From: Roseburia sp. AF12-17LB
GTDB lineage: Bacteria > Bacillota > Clostridia > Lachnospirales > Lachnospiraceae
Direction of reading: 5' to 3'
Assembly: GCF_003479605.1 (NCBI RefSeq)
Contig: NZ_QUHR01000008.1
Location: 62,001-126,000, forward strand
DNA: 64,000 bases
The translations under genes and the position numbers were made by a program. Positions 37,319-46,436 of the stretch are shown one piece after another (the stretch's first letter is position 1; each line of letters starts with the position of its first letter). The notes below the pieces were generated by a model. The model did not search any database. It had not been told where the DNA came from and saw nothing but the letters and a program-made list of their open reading frames with translations.

Positions 37319-38008
37319 TTATTTCTGATAGAAATAACCTACACCCCATTTCGTATGCACATATTTTGGCTCACTCGGATTCGGTTCAATCTTCTCACGC
37401 AGTCTACGCACATGAACATCCACCGTTCTGACATCGCCCGGATATTCATAACCCCATACCAGATTCAGCAGATTCTCACGGCTGTATACCTTATTCGGAT
37501 TCATAACAAGAAGCTCTAACAAGTCAAATTCCTTGGCTGTCAGATTAATCTCTCTTCCCTGGACAAACAGTCTGCGGCTCTCACAGTCTAATTTTAAATC
37601 GCCGCTCTCTATCACTTTGGAATTTTCTTCCTTCGGTTCACTGGCAGCAGTTCTTCGCATAATTGCTTTGATTCTGGCTTTCACCTCAAGAATATTAAAC
37701 GGCTTGGTGATATAATCATCTGCACCATATTCCAGTCCTAAGATTTTATCCATATCATCGCCTTTTGCTGTCAGCATGACGATTGGCATATTAGAAAACT
37801 CCCGGATTGCCTGACACACTTCAAATCCATCCATCTTCGGAAGCATGATATCCAGTAAAATCATATCAAACTTATTCTCCTGTGCCAGATGCAGTGCCTC
37901 TTCACCATCATACGCACAGGTTACTTCCATTCCATCCTGTTCCAATGAAAAACGGATTCCTTTCACTATTAATTTTTCGTCGTCCACAACCAGAACTTTT
38001 TTTGCCAT
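37319..38008 (-). CDS. OmpR/PhoB family response regulator
   Basis: 229-residue DNA-binding response regulator. The receiver has phosphoacceptor Asp53 in MILLDIMLPKMDG, acidic Asp9/Asp10 and the conserved lysine in MLTAKGDD. The C-terminal winged helix shows LTAKEFDLLELLVMNPNKVYSRENLLNLVWGYEYPGDVRTVDVHVRRLREKI. It closely resembles WalR/PhoP-type regulators. It is sandwiched between comEA (8 bases upstream) and the kinase, so the system is probably transcribed with comEA. Targets are unknown. Confidence 0.92.
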   Translation of the reverse strand: MAKKVLVVDDEKLIVKGIRFSLEQDGMEVTCAYDGEEALHLAQENKFDMILLDIMLPKMDGFEVCQAIREFSNMPIVMLTAKGDDMDKILGLEYGADDYITKPFNILEVKARIKAIMRRTAASEPKEENSKVIESGDLKLDCESRRLFVQGREINLTAKEFDLLELLVMNPNKVYSRENLLNLVWGYEYPGDVRTVDVHVRRLREKIEPNPSEPKYVHTKWGVGYFYQK

Positions 38009-38016
38009 TTTACACC

Positions 38017-38592
38017 TCAGTTAACCATTATATTATCTTTTATTTTTTCAAAAACGCCATTTTTAATTCCGGGAATATTCATTAAATCTTCAATGGTCTG
38101 AAATGCGCCATTCTTTTCCCGGTAAGAAATAATTGTCTCAGCTTTTGATTCTCCAATTCCGGAAAGTGTCATAAGCTGTTCCTTTGATGCAGTATTCAGA
38201 TTAATTCTGCCATCCTCCGGCTCTGCTGCCGAATCAGCACTCCCTGTCTGCTGCAAAAGGTAAGTTTCCTGATCCGGCACCTTTATCATCTGTCCGTCAA
38301 CAACCGGTTCTGCCTGATTGAGTGCCTCTTTTGCTGCAGCATCCTTTAAGCCTCCTGCCAGTTCTAATACATCGCAGACCCTGGCTCCTTCTGCCACTTC
38401 ATATACCCCCGGGTGCACTACCTCACCACAGACATATACATAACAAGAAGCCGGCGGGCATAAGACAGCTTCTGTAACCTCTTCACTCTCCATTTGCGTA
38501 TCCGGCTCAAAATATACGGTATCTTCTTTTCCACATGCCGTATATATAATCCCACAATATAAAGCCAGAGCTAATAACCCGACTTTTTTCAT
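38017..38592 (-). CDS. comEA: ComEA-like DNA receptor (SLBB and helix-hairpin-helix), lipoprotein form
   Basis: DNA-binding receptor for transformation. The 191-residue protein begins MKKVGLLALALYCGIIYTACGKE, ending in a probable lipobox cysteine instead of the transmembrane anchor of B. subtilis ComEA. An SLBB domain follows (YVYVCGEVVHPGVYEV), then tandem HhH motifs INLNTASKEQLMTLSGIGESKAETI and MNIPGIKNG. The ATG at 38592 has GGGAG upstream and is chosen over the GTG at 38601. comEB is absent and a two-component system separates it from comEC. Confidence 0.9.
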   Translation of the reverse strand: MKKVGLLALALYCGIIYTACGKEDTVYFEPDTQMESEEVTEAVLCPPASCYVYVCGEVVHPGVYEVAEGARVCDVLELAGGLKDAAAKEALNQAEPVVDGQMIKVPDQETYLLQQTGSADSAAEPEDGRINLNTASKEQLMTLSGIGESKAETIISYREKNGAFQTIEDLMNIPGIKNGVFEKIKDNIMVN

Positions 38593-38655
38593 CCGTATCA
38601 CTCCCTTACATAAATTCTGTTATGCAAGAAAGTCCCCTAATGCTTACTGTTTTCT

Positions 38656-38684
38656 ATTTTAACGAAAATTTGCCCTTTATACAA
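38656..38684 (-). promoter_or_regulatory. Predicted sigma-A promoter of comEA and the two-component genes
   Basis: TTGTAT (38679-38684), 17 bases, TAAAAT (38656-38661) on the minus strand, about 64 bases before comEA. Confidence 0.5.
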
Positions 38685-38698
38685 GTAGTATTTTCAAA

Positions 38699-39844
38699 TT
38701 ATTCCTGCGGCAGGCTTCCACCATTCCACAGTGCCTTCATCTGCCTTGTAAATTCTGACCAGAACTCACCTGCATTTGCAGCATCCGGTACCAGCTGGCT
38801 GTTCTGATACTGCATAAAAGCTGCCTGTTCTGCTTCATCCCGGCTGGCACCTTCATCTGTAGAAATATGACCCGTCATTGCATGCAGGGTATCCACTTCT
38901 TCTTTTTCTATAAAAGCAGCAAAATCAGCCGCCATATCTTTTTCCCCCGAAAATTCATTTACCAAAAGGATCCCCGTTCTGGCAACCCCCTGCATCGGTG
39001 TGGTATCGTCTAACATCGGCAGCCCGCAAACGCCATAATTTTCTGCTGTCATCTTATTTAAATCATCAGAATCAATGATTGCACACAAAGATGCTCCCTG
39101 ATTAAAATTCTCCACTACCTGATTTCTGTCAATTTCATCCGTATCAATCCCCACGGTTTCTGAAAGGTTTTTAAAGAAAGTTAATTCATCATTATATTTT
39201 TCTCCATATGTAGTCAAAAGGGCATAGTCCGTCTCATTCCATTCCACTTCAGTCCCCACAAATGGATAATCATAAAATCCATCTGCCACATTCCATTCCA
39301 GCAGATTTCCTACACCTTCTCCTAAAAGGTTATTCTGTCCATAGTCTAAAATTTCCGAAATGCTCTCCGGTGCTTCCGGAAAATTCTCTTTCTGATATAC
39401 CATCACCAGTGTATCAAAAAACAATGGGTATTCTTCTTCCGTTGCAACACCATATAAATACGCCTTGTTTTTTGCATCATTCCAGGCAAGATACAAATCC
39501 GGATAGTCTTCTTCCGTCATCGTTGCATCATAAATCTGTTCAAGATAAGATTCCTCATCTACATAACGGATTCCCACTGCGATACCGGTTTTGGCATAGT
39601 AATCCACTGCACACTGTTCAAAATAATTCCTGCAGTCTGCATCGCTGTACCAAAAGGATAGCTCCTTTTGTGCTGCTTCATATGCTTCTTTTGTTTCCTG
39701 CTCAGATGTTATCTGCTCTTTTCTATCTGTTTTTAACTCTGTTTTGCCAGTTTCTTTGCTGCTGTAAAATGCAGCCGCTGACAGCAGGATAACTCCCACT
39801 GCCAGCGTTGTTGTTTCTATAATTTCCTTTGTTTTCTTTTTCAT
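38699..39844 (-). CDS. Orphan extracellular solute-binding protein-like protein
   Basis: 381 residues with an N-terminal membrane anchor (about 10-27, TTTLAVGVILLSAAAFY) but no lipobox cysteine. The rest resembles sugar-type ABC binding proteins (family 1/8): LSFWYSDADCRNYFEQCAVDYYAKTGIAV, YPDLYLAWN, FNQGASLCAIIDSD. No permease or ATPase gene is adjacent, so import is doubtful. It could instead be a sensor ligand-binder for the nearby two-component system. This link is inference from proximity only. It is followed by a separate promoter for comEA. Confidence 0.7.
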   Translation of the reverse strand: MKKKTKEIIETTTLAVGVILLSAAAFYSSKETGKTELKTDRKEQITSEQETKEAYEAAQKELSFWYSDADCRNYFEQCAVDYYAKTGIAVGIRYVDEESYLEQIYDATMTEEDYPDLYLAWNDAKNKAYLYGVATEEEYPLFFDTLVMVYQKENFPEAPESISEILDYGQNNLLGEGVGNLLEWNVADGFYDYPFVGTEVEWNETDYALLTTYGEKYNDELTFFKNLSETVGIDTDEIDRNQVVENFNQGASLCAIIDSDDLNKMTAENYGVCGLPMLDDTTPMQGVARTGILLVNEFSGEKDMAADFAAFIEKEEVDTLHAMTGHISTDEGASRDEAEQAAFMQYQNSQLVPDAANAGEFWSEFTRQMKALWNGGSLPQE

Positions 39845-39853
39845 ATACCCTGC

Positions 39854-41047
39854 CTATATACGATCCAGTACTTTTTTCAATTTCGATATCATTTCATCCA
39901 CATGCTCTTTTTCAATCACAAGCGGCGGCACCATACGAATTACATCTGCGCCAGCGGTTATAATAATTAAGCCTTCTTTTAACGCATCTGTTGCGATGCT
40001 TCCAACCGGTTTTGTGCTTACGAGTCCCTGCATCAGTCCCATGCCACGGCGGGCTGTAATAAAATCATATTCTTCTACCAGCTTATCCAGTTCTGTCTCC
40101 AGATACTGTGCGATTTCTTTTACATGGTCTGTAAGCTTTAATTCTTCAAATAAGTCCATTACCTTACTGACCGCTGCTCCGACAAACGGATTACCTCCAT
40201 ATGTGGTTCCATGGTCACCCGGTGCAAGTGATTTTTCTGCCACATGTTCTGTCATGGCAAAAGCTCCTACCGGGACACCACATCCCAATGCCTTGGCACT
40301 GGTCATAATATCCGGTTTAATCCCATAATGCTGCCATGCAAACATTTCTCCGGTTCTTCCCATTCCACACTGGATTTCATCTAAAATAAGAAGAATATCT
40401 TTTTCTTTGCAGAGTGCAGAAATCTCTTTCATAAAGGATTCCTCTGCCGGATAAATACCGCCTTCTCCCTGCACGGTTTCAAAGATAATGGCACATGTTT
40501 TTTCCGTTACCTGTGCTTTCACACTTTCAATATCATTAAAATCTGCAAATTTCACACCACCACAGAGTGGCTCAAACGGTTCTCTGTAATGGGCATTTCC
40601 GGTTACTGATAATGCTCCCAGGGTTCTTCCATGGAAGGAATGGTTCATGGCAATAATCTCATGGTCTGCATGACCATCTCTGGTATAGGCATATTTTTTT
40701 GCTGCCTTAATTGCTCCCTCAATGGCTTCTGCTCCACTGTTGGTGAAGAAAACCCTGTCCATTTTGGAAACTTTTAAGAATTTTTCTGCAGCTTCCATAA
40801 TCGGGACATTATAATAAAGATTTGAAGTATGTGTAATTTTATCAATCTGGTCTTTCAATGCCTGCTTATAAGCTTCATTGCTGTATCCTAACGCTTCTAC
40901 CGCAATGCCTGCCGCAAAATCAAGATACTTCTTTCCATCGGTATCATAAAGATATACGCCCTCACCATGATCTAATACCAGTGGGAAACGATTATAAGTA
41001 TGTAATAATGCTTTATCTTCACAATCCATATATTCCTGTTTATTCAT
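39854..41047 (-). CDS. argD: Acetylornithine aminotransferase
   Basis: Class III PLP aminotransferase that makes N-acetylornithine from N-acetylglutamate semialdehyde. [60 protein letters not shown] and the PLP lysine in [14 protein letters not shown] are all visible. The ATG at 41047 overlaps the argB stop (ATGAATAA) and gives 397 residues; the in-frame ATG at 41068 would lie within argB. A GAGGAGG site lies 12 bases ahead. It is the last gene of argC-GNAT-argJ-argB-argD. Confidence 0.95.
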   Translation of the reverse strand: MNKQEYMDCEDKALLHTYNRFPLVLDHGEGVYLYDTDGKKYLDFAAGIAVEALGYSNEAYKQALKDQIDKITHTSNLYYNVPIMEAAEKFLKVSKMDRVFFTNSGAEAIEGAIKAAKKYAYTRDGHADHEIIAMNHSFHGRTLGALSVTGNAHYREPFEPLCGGVKFADFNDIESVKAQVTEKTCAIIFETVQGEGGIYPAEESFMKEISALCKEKDILLILDEIQCGMGRTGEMFAWQHYGIKPDIMTSAKALGCGVPVGAFAMTEHVAEKSLAPGDHGTTYGGNPFVGAAVSKVMDLFEELKLTDHVKEIAQYLETELDKLVEEYDFITARRGMGLMQGLVSTKPVGSIATDALKEGLIIITAGADVIRMVPPLVIEKEHVDEMISKLKKVLDRI

Positions 41048-41939
41048 GATAAAATTTTTCCTCCTCATCTCCTAAAATTGCTGTTCCGATTCCTCGGTTT
41101 GTAAAGATTTCCAGTAACAGACAATGTGCAATTCTACCATCTAAGATATGTACTCTGGACACACCATTTTCAATGGCATCGATACAGTTATTTAATTTTG
41201 GAAGCATTCCGCCGCCAATATAACCATCTTCAATCAGCTTGTGTGCATCTGAAATCTTAAGTTCGGAAATCAGTGTAGATTTATCATCCGGGTCTTTGTA
41301 TACACCTTCAATATCTGTAAGGAATGCAAGTTTTTCCGCCTGTACGGCACGGGCAATTGCACACGCTGCATCATCCGCATTGATATTGTAAGTATCATAA
41401 TTATCATCAAGACCTACCGGGCAGATAATCGGCAGGAAATCTTTTTCGAGAAGATCATATAAAATCTTTGGATTTACTTCCTTAACTTCACCCACATACC
41501 CGATATCCTGTCCATTGGATAATTTCTTATTTACCTTCAGCAGTCCACCATCTTTACCGCTGATACCTACTGCGTTCACGCCAAGCTTTTCTACCATCTG
41601 AACCAGTGATTTATTGACTTTTCCAAGAACCATTTCTGCAATTTCCATGGTAGGTGCATCGGTTTTACGAAGTCCATTGATAAATTCCGGCTCCATTCCG
41701 GCTTTTGCAACCCATTTGCTGATTTCCTTACCGCCACCATGAACGATAATCGGTTTGAAACCAACCAGTTTTAAAAGAGTTACATCCTGGATAACGCTCT
41801 GCTTTAACTCTTCATCTACCATTGCACTTCCGCCGTATTTTACTACGATAATTTTGCGGTTGAAACGCTGGATATATGGCAATGCCTCAATTAATACCTC
41901 AGCTTTTTTCAATATTTCCTGCATACTGTTTTCTTCCAT
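41040..41939 (-). CDS. argB: Acetylglutamate kinase
   Basis: Phosphorylates N-acetylglutamate, second step of arginine synthesis and usually the arginine-inhibited step. 299 residues with [27 protein letters not shown] and [10 protein letters not shown]. The ATG at 41939 ([10 protein letters not shown]) follows AGAGGATTGGTCAG and gives the family length; the ORF extends to 41993 without a good site. The last 8 bases overlap argD. The N-terminal helix [19 protein letters not shown] resembles that of arginine-sensitive hexameric enzymes, which is suggestive only. Confidence 0.96.
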   Translation of the reverse strand: MEENSMQEILKKAEVLIEALPYIQRFNRKIIVVKYGGSAMVDEELKQSVIQDVTLLKLVGFKPIIVHGGGKEISKWVAKAGMEPEFINGLRKTDAPTMEIAEMVLGKVNKSLVQMVEKLGVNAVGISGKDGGLLKVNKKLSNGQDIGYVGEVKEVNPKILYDLLEKDFLPIICPVGLDDNYDTYNINADDAACAIARAVQAEKLAFLTDIEGVYKDPDDKSTLISELKISDAHKLIEDGYIGGGMLPKLNNCIDAIENGVSRVHILDGRIAHCLLLEIFTNRGIGTAILGDEEEKFYHE

Positions 41940-42004
41940 CTGACCAATCCTCTTTCCTTTTCTTAAAAAATCTTTTTTCGTATATTTTTTCAATCAAATC
42001 TTTT

Positions 42005-43228
42005 TTAAGAACGATAATCCGCATTTATTTTAATATAATCATAGGTCAAATCACAGCCCCATGCTGTTGCACAGGCTTCACCCATCTTCATATCTGCAAT
42101 GGCAGTTACTTCTTTTTCAGATAAAATCTTAGTTGCCTCTTCCTCGGAATAATCTACGGCAACACCATCTTTGATAATCATCAGCTTGCCGGCTGCACTT
42201 TCAAAGTAAAGGTCAACCTGCTCCGGATCAAATTCCACGCCGGAATAGCCCAATGCACATAGGATTCTTCCCCAGTTAGCATCATGTCCAAAGATTGCAG
42301 CCTTGGTAAGGCTTGATGTTACTACGGATTTGCTTAAGATAACCGCATCTTCTTTGGATGCCGCATGCACTACTTTTACTTCAAATAAAGCAGTTGCGCC
42401 TTCGCCATCTCCTGCCATCATCTTAGCCAGTGCTTCATTGACATAATAAAGTGCTTCACAGAATGTTTCGTAATCTTCATTCTTCTCTTTGATTTTTTCA
42501 TTGCCTGCAAGGCCATTTGCCAGTACCAGGCAGGTGTCGTTGGTGGAAGTATCTCCATCTACGGAAATCATGTTATAAGTATCTGTTACGGTACTGCTCA
42601 GTGCTTCCTGCAACATTTCTTTTGAAATTGCCGCATCTGTTGTGATAAAGCTTAACATGGTACACATATTCGGATGAATCATGCCAGAGCCTTTACACAT
42701 TCCACCGATGGTAACCTTCTTACCGAAAAGTTCTACCTCCACTGCAGCCTCTTTCTCATGGGTATCTGTTGTCATAATAGCAAGTGCTGCATTATGTCCA
42801 CTAGTTAAATCACCACTTAATTTTTTACTCATCTGTTCCACACCGGCACAGATACGGTCAATCGGAAGCTGTTTTCCAATCACTCCTGTGGATGCCACAA
42901 GAACTGCATCCTCTGGGATATCCATTAACTCTGAAGTTTTCTTTGCGGTATCTTTGCAATATCCTAATCCTTCTGTTCCGGTACATGCATTGGCAATTCC
43001 GGCATTTACTACAACTGCCTGTGCAAATGCACTGTTCTTTACAATGTCCTTATCCCATTTTACCGGTGCTGCCTTTACGACATTTGTCGTAAATGTTCCG
43101 GCAACTGCACATGGCTCTGTGGAATAAATCATTGCCATATCTGTTCTGTCTTTATACTTAATACCTGCTGCTGTGGATGCAGCCTGAAAACCTTCTGCTG
43201 CGGTAACACCGCCTTCTACTTTTTTCAT
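42005..43228 (-). CDS. argJ: Bifunctional ornithine acetyltransferase / N-acetylglutamate synthase
   Basis: Transfers acetyl from N-acetylornithine to glutamate, closing the acetyl cycle. The 407-residue precursor cleaves itself before a threonine nucleophile, Thr190 in KGSGMIHPNMCTMLSF. The residue before it is Cys189 where alanine is usual. N-terminal GVTAAEGFQAA and C-terminal FGHDANWGRILCALGYSG are typical. The ATG at 43228 follows ACAGGAGGCATATT, preferred to the upstream in-frame start at 43285. An acetyl cycle makes a separate ArgA unnecessary except for priming. Confidence 0.95.
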   Translation of the reverse strand: MKKVEGGVTAAEGFQAASTAAGIKYKDRTDMAMIYSTEPCAVAGTFTTNVVKAAPVKWDKDIVKNSAFAQAVVVNAGIANACTGTEGLGYCKDTAKKTSELMDIPEDAVLVASTGVIGKQLPIDRICAGVEQMSKKLSGDLTSGHNAALAIMTTDTHEKEAAVEVELFGKKVTIGGMCKGSGMIHPNMCTMLSFITTDAAISKEMLQEALSSTVTDTYNMISVDGDTSTNDTCLVLANGLAGNEKIKEKNEDYETFCEALYYVNEALAKMMAGDGEGATALFEVKVVHAASKEDAVILSKSVVTSSLTKAAIFGHDANWGRILCALGYSGVEFDPEQVDLYFESAAGKLMIIKDGVAVDYSEEEATKILSEKEVTAIADMKMGEACATAWGCDLTYDYIKINADYRS

Positions 43229-43291
43229 AATATGCCTCCTGTCCTGCTTTCCTCTGTCTTTTATCTTAAGCTGTCTGCTTTCCAAATTTAT

Positions 43292-43753
43292 TTATGGATT
43301 AAATACAGTTACATTTTCTGGATTCAAATCAAATTCATAATAATTCATATCCTTCCGGAATGTCCAGCCCATATTCTTCCAGAATCCATTGCCCAGCTCA
43401 TTACTGGTAAATGCCACCAGATTTACTTTGTTGATGCCCTCTTTTTTCAATGCTTCCATTGCCATCATTGCCATTGCTTTTCCAATACCATGTTTCCGGT
43501 AATCCTCATGGACGCATACATGATAAAAGCATCCTCTTCTTCCATCCTGTCCGCAAAGAATAGCTCCTACGATTTTTCCATCCATACATGCCACAATACT
43601 GGTGTCCGGATTTCTTCGGATAAAACGTTTCACATTTTCTTCCGAATCATCAATGCTCCGGATGCCAAATCCGTGAATGCTCATCCAGAGTGCATGGACT
43701 TCATTAAAATCGTCTTCTTTCATTGTTCTTAATATATATGTAGCTTCTGCCAT
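43292..43753 (-). CDS. GNAT family N-acetyltransferase within the arginine operon
   Basis: 153-residue acetyltransferase with acetyl-CoA motif A VCVHEDYRKHGIGKAM (about 92-107). The C-terminal FWKNMGWTFRKDMNYYEF is typical of GNAT folds. It lies between argC (12 bases) and argJ in the same direction. A priming N-acetylglutamate synthase role is conceivable because the ArgJ cycle needs a little acetylglutamate. The sequence alone does not show substrate, and an unrelated acetyltransferase is equally possible. Confidence 0.85.
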   Translation of the reverse strand: MAEATYILRTMKEDDFNEVHALWMSIHGFGIRSIDDSEENVKRFIRRNPDTSIVACMDGKIVGAILCGQDGRRGCFYHVCVHEDYRKHGIGKAMAMMAMEALKKEGINKVNLVAFTSNELGNGFWKNMGWTFRKDMNYYEFDLNPENVTVFNP

Positions 43754-43765
43754 ATTCTCTCCTGC

Positions 43766-44821
43766 TTACGGGAACATCGGTACCAGTTCGAGACCTTCCG
43801 ATTCCTTTAATCCAAATAATAAATTCATATTCTGAACCGCCTGACCGGCTGCTCCTTTTACCAGATTATCCAGCGCACCCATCATAATCACTCTTCCGGT
43901 ACGCTCATCTACTACAAAGTTCACATCTACATAGTTGCTTCCTTCTACCCATTTGGTTTCCGGGCACACACCATCCTCTAATACCCTGACGAATTTCTCG
44001 TTCTTATAATATTTTTCATAAGCTGCACGAATCTCTTCTTTGGATGGATAACTTCCGTCTGCTTTCTTTACCAGTGATGCGTACTCTGTTGCTAAGATAC
44101 CACGGTTCATCGGAACAAGATGTGGTGTAAAGCTGATGGTAATCTCTTTTCCGGCTGCATAACCTAACTGTTCTTCAATTTCCGGTGTGTGTCTGTGGGT
44201 TGCCACGCCATATGCCTTCATATTTTCATTTACTTCACAGAACAGATTATTGACCTTTGCTCCACGTCCTGCACCGGAAGTACCGCTCTTTGCATCCACA
44301 ATCAATGTATTGGCATCAATCAGTCCCTCTTTTACCAACGGATATGCGGTTAAAATAGAACAGGTGGTATAGCATCCCGGGTTGGCTACCAGTCTTGCAT
44401 TTTTCACCTTTTCACGATTGATTTCGCAAAGTCCGTAAACGGCTTCTTCAATAAACTGTGGACTCTTATGCTCAATTTTATACCATTTTTCATAAGTAGC
44501 CACATCTTTAATACGGTAATCTGCGCTCAAATCAATTACCTTTGTCTCGGATAAAATCTTCTCATTCAATACAGAGCCAAGGAAACCCTGCGGTGTTGCT
44601 GTAAAGATAACATCCACCTGCTTTGCCAGCTCTTCTATATTATCATCGAGGCAGGTATCCTCTACGATTTCAAACATATTACGGTAAACATCTGCATACT
44701 TCTTATCTATATAACTTCTGGAGCCATACCACTTAATCTCTACGGAAGGATGTCCCATAAGAATTCTTACCAGTTCTCCTCCTGCGTATCCGGTTGCTCC
44801 GATAATTCCTGCTTTAATCAT
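43766..44821 (-). CDS. argC: N-acetyl-gamma-glutamyl-phosphate reductase
   Basis: NADPH-dependent reductase, third step of arginine synthesis. The 351-residue protein has AGIIGATGYAGGELVRIL at the start. The catalytic cysteine lies in VANPGCYTTCSIL, with SGAGRGAK and HRHTPEIEEQL further on. The ATG at 44821 gives the family N-terminus, though the ribosome site (AAGAAAGAAG) is weak; the in-frame start at 44875 adds 18 unrelated residues. First gene of the operon, with its promoter covered by two ARG-type boxes. Confidence 0.96.
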   Translation of the reverse strand: MIKAGIIGATGYAGGELVRILMGHPSVEIKWYGSRSYIDKKYADVYRNMFEIVEDTCLDDNIEELAKQVDVIFTATPQGFLGSVLNEKILSETKVIDLSADYRIKDVATYEKWYKIEHKSPQFIEEAVYGLCEINREKVKNARLVANPGCYTTCSILTAYPLVKEGLIDANTLIVDAKSGTSGAGRGAKVNNLFCEVNENMKAYGVATHRHTPEIEEQLGYAAGKEITISFTPHLVPMNRGILATEYASLVKKADGSYPSKEEIRAAYEKYYKNEKFVRVLEDGVCPETKWVEGSNYVDVNFVVDERTGRVIMMGALDNLVKGAAGQAVQNMNLLFGLKESEGLELVPMFP

Positions 44822-44879
44822 TTTTACATCTTCTTTCTTCTTAAGATTATGGCACACATGGAATTTACATGCCATTTAC

Positions 44880-44917
44880 AGTGCATAATTATACATTCGT
44901 TTTATTCATTATGCAAG
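44880..44917 (-). promoter_or_regulatory. Tandem ArgR/AhrC-type operator at argC
   Basis: TGCATAATTATACA (44882-44895) and TTATTCATTATGCA (44902-44915) both resemble the ARG box core TGAATNNNNATTCA. Their centres are 20 bp apart, the spacing expected for adjacent boxes bound by one ArgR hexamer. They overlap both the -35 and -10 of the argC promoter. Confidence 0.75.
44888..44916 (-). promoter_or_regulatory. Predicted sigma-A promoter of the argC operon
   Basis: TTGCAT (44911-44916), 17 bases and a perfect TATAAT (44888-44893) on the minus strand, fully embedded in the paired ARG boxes. Confidence 0.7.
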
Positions 44918-45018
44918 TACTATTTTCTGTTTTCACGCTTTTTCAGTTAATTTATGATTCTATAAGTCTTCTTTTATTAATATATTATCCGTTTTTTATA
45001 CATAAATATGTACCCTTT

Positions 45019-45055
45019 GTATATAATTATGCATTTTTATAAGCAGATTATGTAT
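45019..45055 (+). promoter_or_regulatory. Possible second ArgR-type operator pair upstream of argG
   Basis: TATAATTATGCA (45022-45033) and an AGATTATGTATA-like half box (about 45045-45056) repeat the ATTATGCA theme about 20 bp apart. They lie 10-45 bases upstream of the argG -35. The rest of 44822-45136 is AT-rich, with no other feature seen. Confidence 0.45.
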
Positions 45056-45065
45056 ATTTTTTCGC

Positions 45066-45094
45066 TTGCGTATTTATTTTTTTTGTTGTATATT
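45066..45094 (+). promoter_or_regulatory. Predicted sigma-A promoter of argG
   Basis: TTGCGT (45066-45071), 17 bases, TATATT (45089-45094), giving a start near 45101 and a 36-base leader with GAAAGGAT. Confidence 0.5.
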
Positions 45095-45136
45095 AGTCCT
45101 AGTTAAAAAACATCTGAAGAAAGGATACCTATTATT

Positions 45137-46363
45137 ATGAAAGAAAAAGTTGTTTTAGCGTACTCTGGTGGACTTGATACAACCGCTATCATCCCATGGT
45201 TAAAAGAAAATTATGATTATGAAGTAATCTGCTGCTGCGTTGACTGCGGACAGGGTGAAGAGCTGGACGGTCTTGACGAAAGAGCAAAATTATCCGGTGC
45301 AACCAAATTATATATTGAAGATATTACAGATGAATTCTGTGATGACTATATTGTTCCATGTGTTCAGGCAGATGCCGTATATGAGAACAAATATCTCTTG
45401 GGAACTTCTATGGCTCGTCCTGGTATTGCCAAGAAGTTAGTTGAAATTGCACGAAAAGAAAATGCTGTTGCTATCTGCCACGGTGCAACCGGTAAGGGAA
45501 ATGACCAGATTCGTTTCGAGCTTTCTATCAAGGCACTTGCTCCTGATATTAAAATTATTGCTCCTTGGCGTGATGACAAATGGAAAATGGATTCCCGTGA
45601 ATCCGAAATTGAATACTGTAAAGCACATGGCATTCATCTTCCATTCTCTACTGACCAGAGCTACAGCCGCGACCGTAACTTATGGCACATCAGCCACGAA
45701 GGTCTTGAGTTAGAGGATCCTGCAAATGAGCCAAACTATGACCACCTTTTAGTTCTTGGTGTTTCTCCGGAAAAAGCTCCGGATGAGGGCGAATATGTAA
45801 CCATGACCTTTGAAAAAGGTGTTCCTACTGCTGTTAACGGAAAGAAAATGAAAGTTTCCGATATCATCCGTGAATTAAACCGTTTAGGCGGCAAACATGG
45901 AATCGGTATCATCGATATCGTAGAAAACCGTGTTGTTGGCATGAAATCCCGTGGTGTATATGAAACTCCTGGCGGAACTATCCTGATGGAAGCACATCGT
46001 CAGTTAGAGGAACTCGTATTAGACCGTGCTACTATGGACGTAAAAAAAGATATGGGCAATCGTATGGCTCAGATTGTTTACGAAGGAAAATGGTTCACAC
46101 CTTTACGTGAAGCAGTTCAGGCATTCGTTGAGTCTACCCAGGAATATGTAACCGGTGAAGTAAAATTCAAACTCTACAAAGGAAACATCATCAAAGCCGG
46201 AACAACTTCTCCATACTCTCTCTACAGTGAGTCACTGGCAAGCTTTACAACCGGAGACCTTTATGATCACCATGATGCAGATGGATTCATCACACTGTTT
46301 GGTCTTCCATTAAAAGTTCGTGCTATGAAAATGCAGGAATTAGAAAAAAATAACCAGAAATAG
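45137..46363 (+). CDS. argG: Argininosuccinate synthase
   Basis: Joins citrulline and aspartate with ATP. The 408-residue protein opens with [22 protein letters not shown] (PP-loop) and contains [15 protein letters not shown] and a typical C-terminus. It faces away from argC across a 316-base control region. argF and argH are not in the window, so the last steps are encoded elsewhere or argF is missing. argH does not follow it: a terminator lies about 30 bases after the stop. Confidence 0.97.
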   Translation: MKEKVVLAYSGGLDTTAIIPWLKENYDYEVICCCVDCGQGEELDGLDERAKLSGATKLYIEDITDEFCDDYIVPCVQADAVYENKYLLGTSMARPGIAKKLVEIARKENAVAICHGATGKGNDQIRFELSIKALAPDIKIIAPWRDDKWKMDSRESEIEYCKAHGIHLPFSTDQSYSRDRNLWHISHEGLELEDPANEPNYDHLLVLGVSPEKAPDEGEYVTMTFEKGVPTAVNGKKMKVSDIIRELNRLGGKHGIGIIDIVENRVVGMKSRGVYETPGGTILMEAHRQLEELVLDRATMDVKKDMGNRMAQIVYEGKWFTPLREAVQAFVESTQEYVTGEVKFKLYKGNIIKAGTTSPYSLYSESLASFTTGDLYDHHDADGFITLFGLPLKVRAMKMQELEKNNQK

Positions 46364-46390
46364 AATTTTCTAACGCAATATAGAATGTAA

Positions 46391-46436
46391 AAAAGGCATT
46401 ACATTCGACAGCCGCCGATATGTAATGTCTTTTTTA
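46391..46436. terminator. Bidirectional terminator between argG and the MocR gene
   Basis: GCATTACAT (46396-46404) pairs with ATGTAATGT (46420-46428). It is flanked by an A run and a T run; the MocR stop codon lies in the T run. Confidence 0.88.

Noticed and set aside
45240..45713. Overlapping antisense and alternative-frame ORFs within argG
   Set aside because: They shadow a strongly conserved gene and have neither ribosome sites nor recognisable products.
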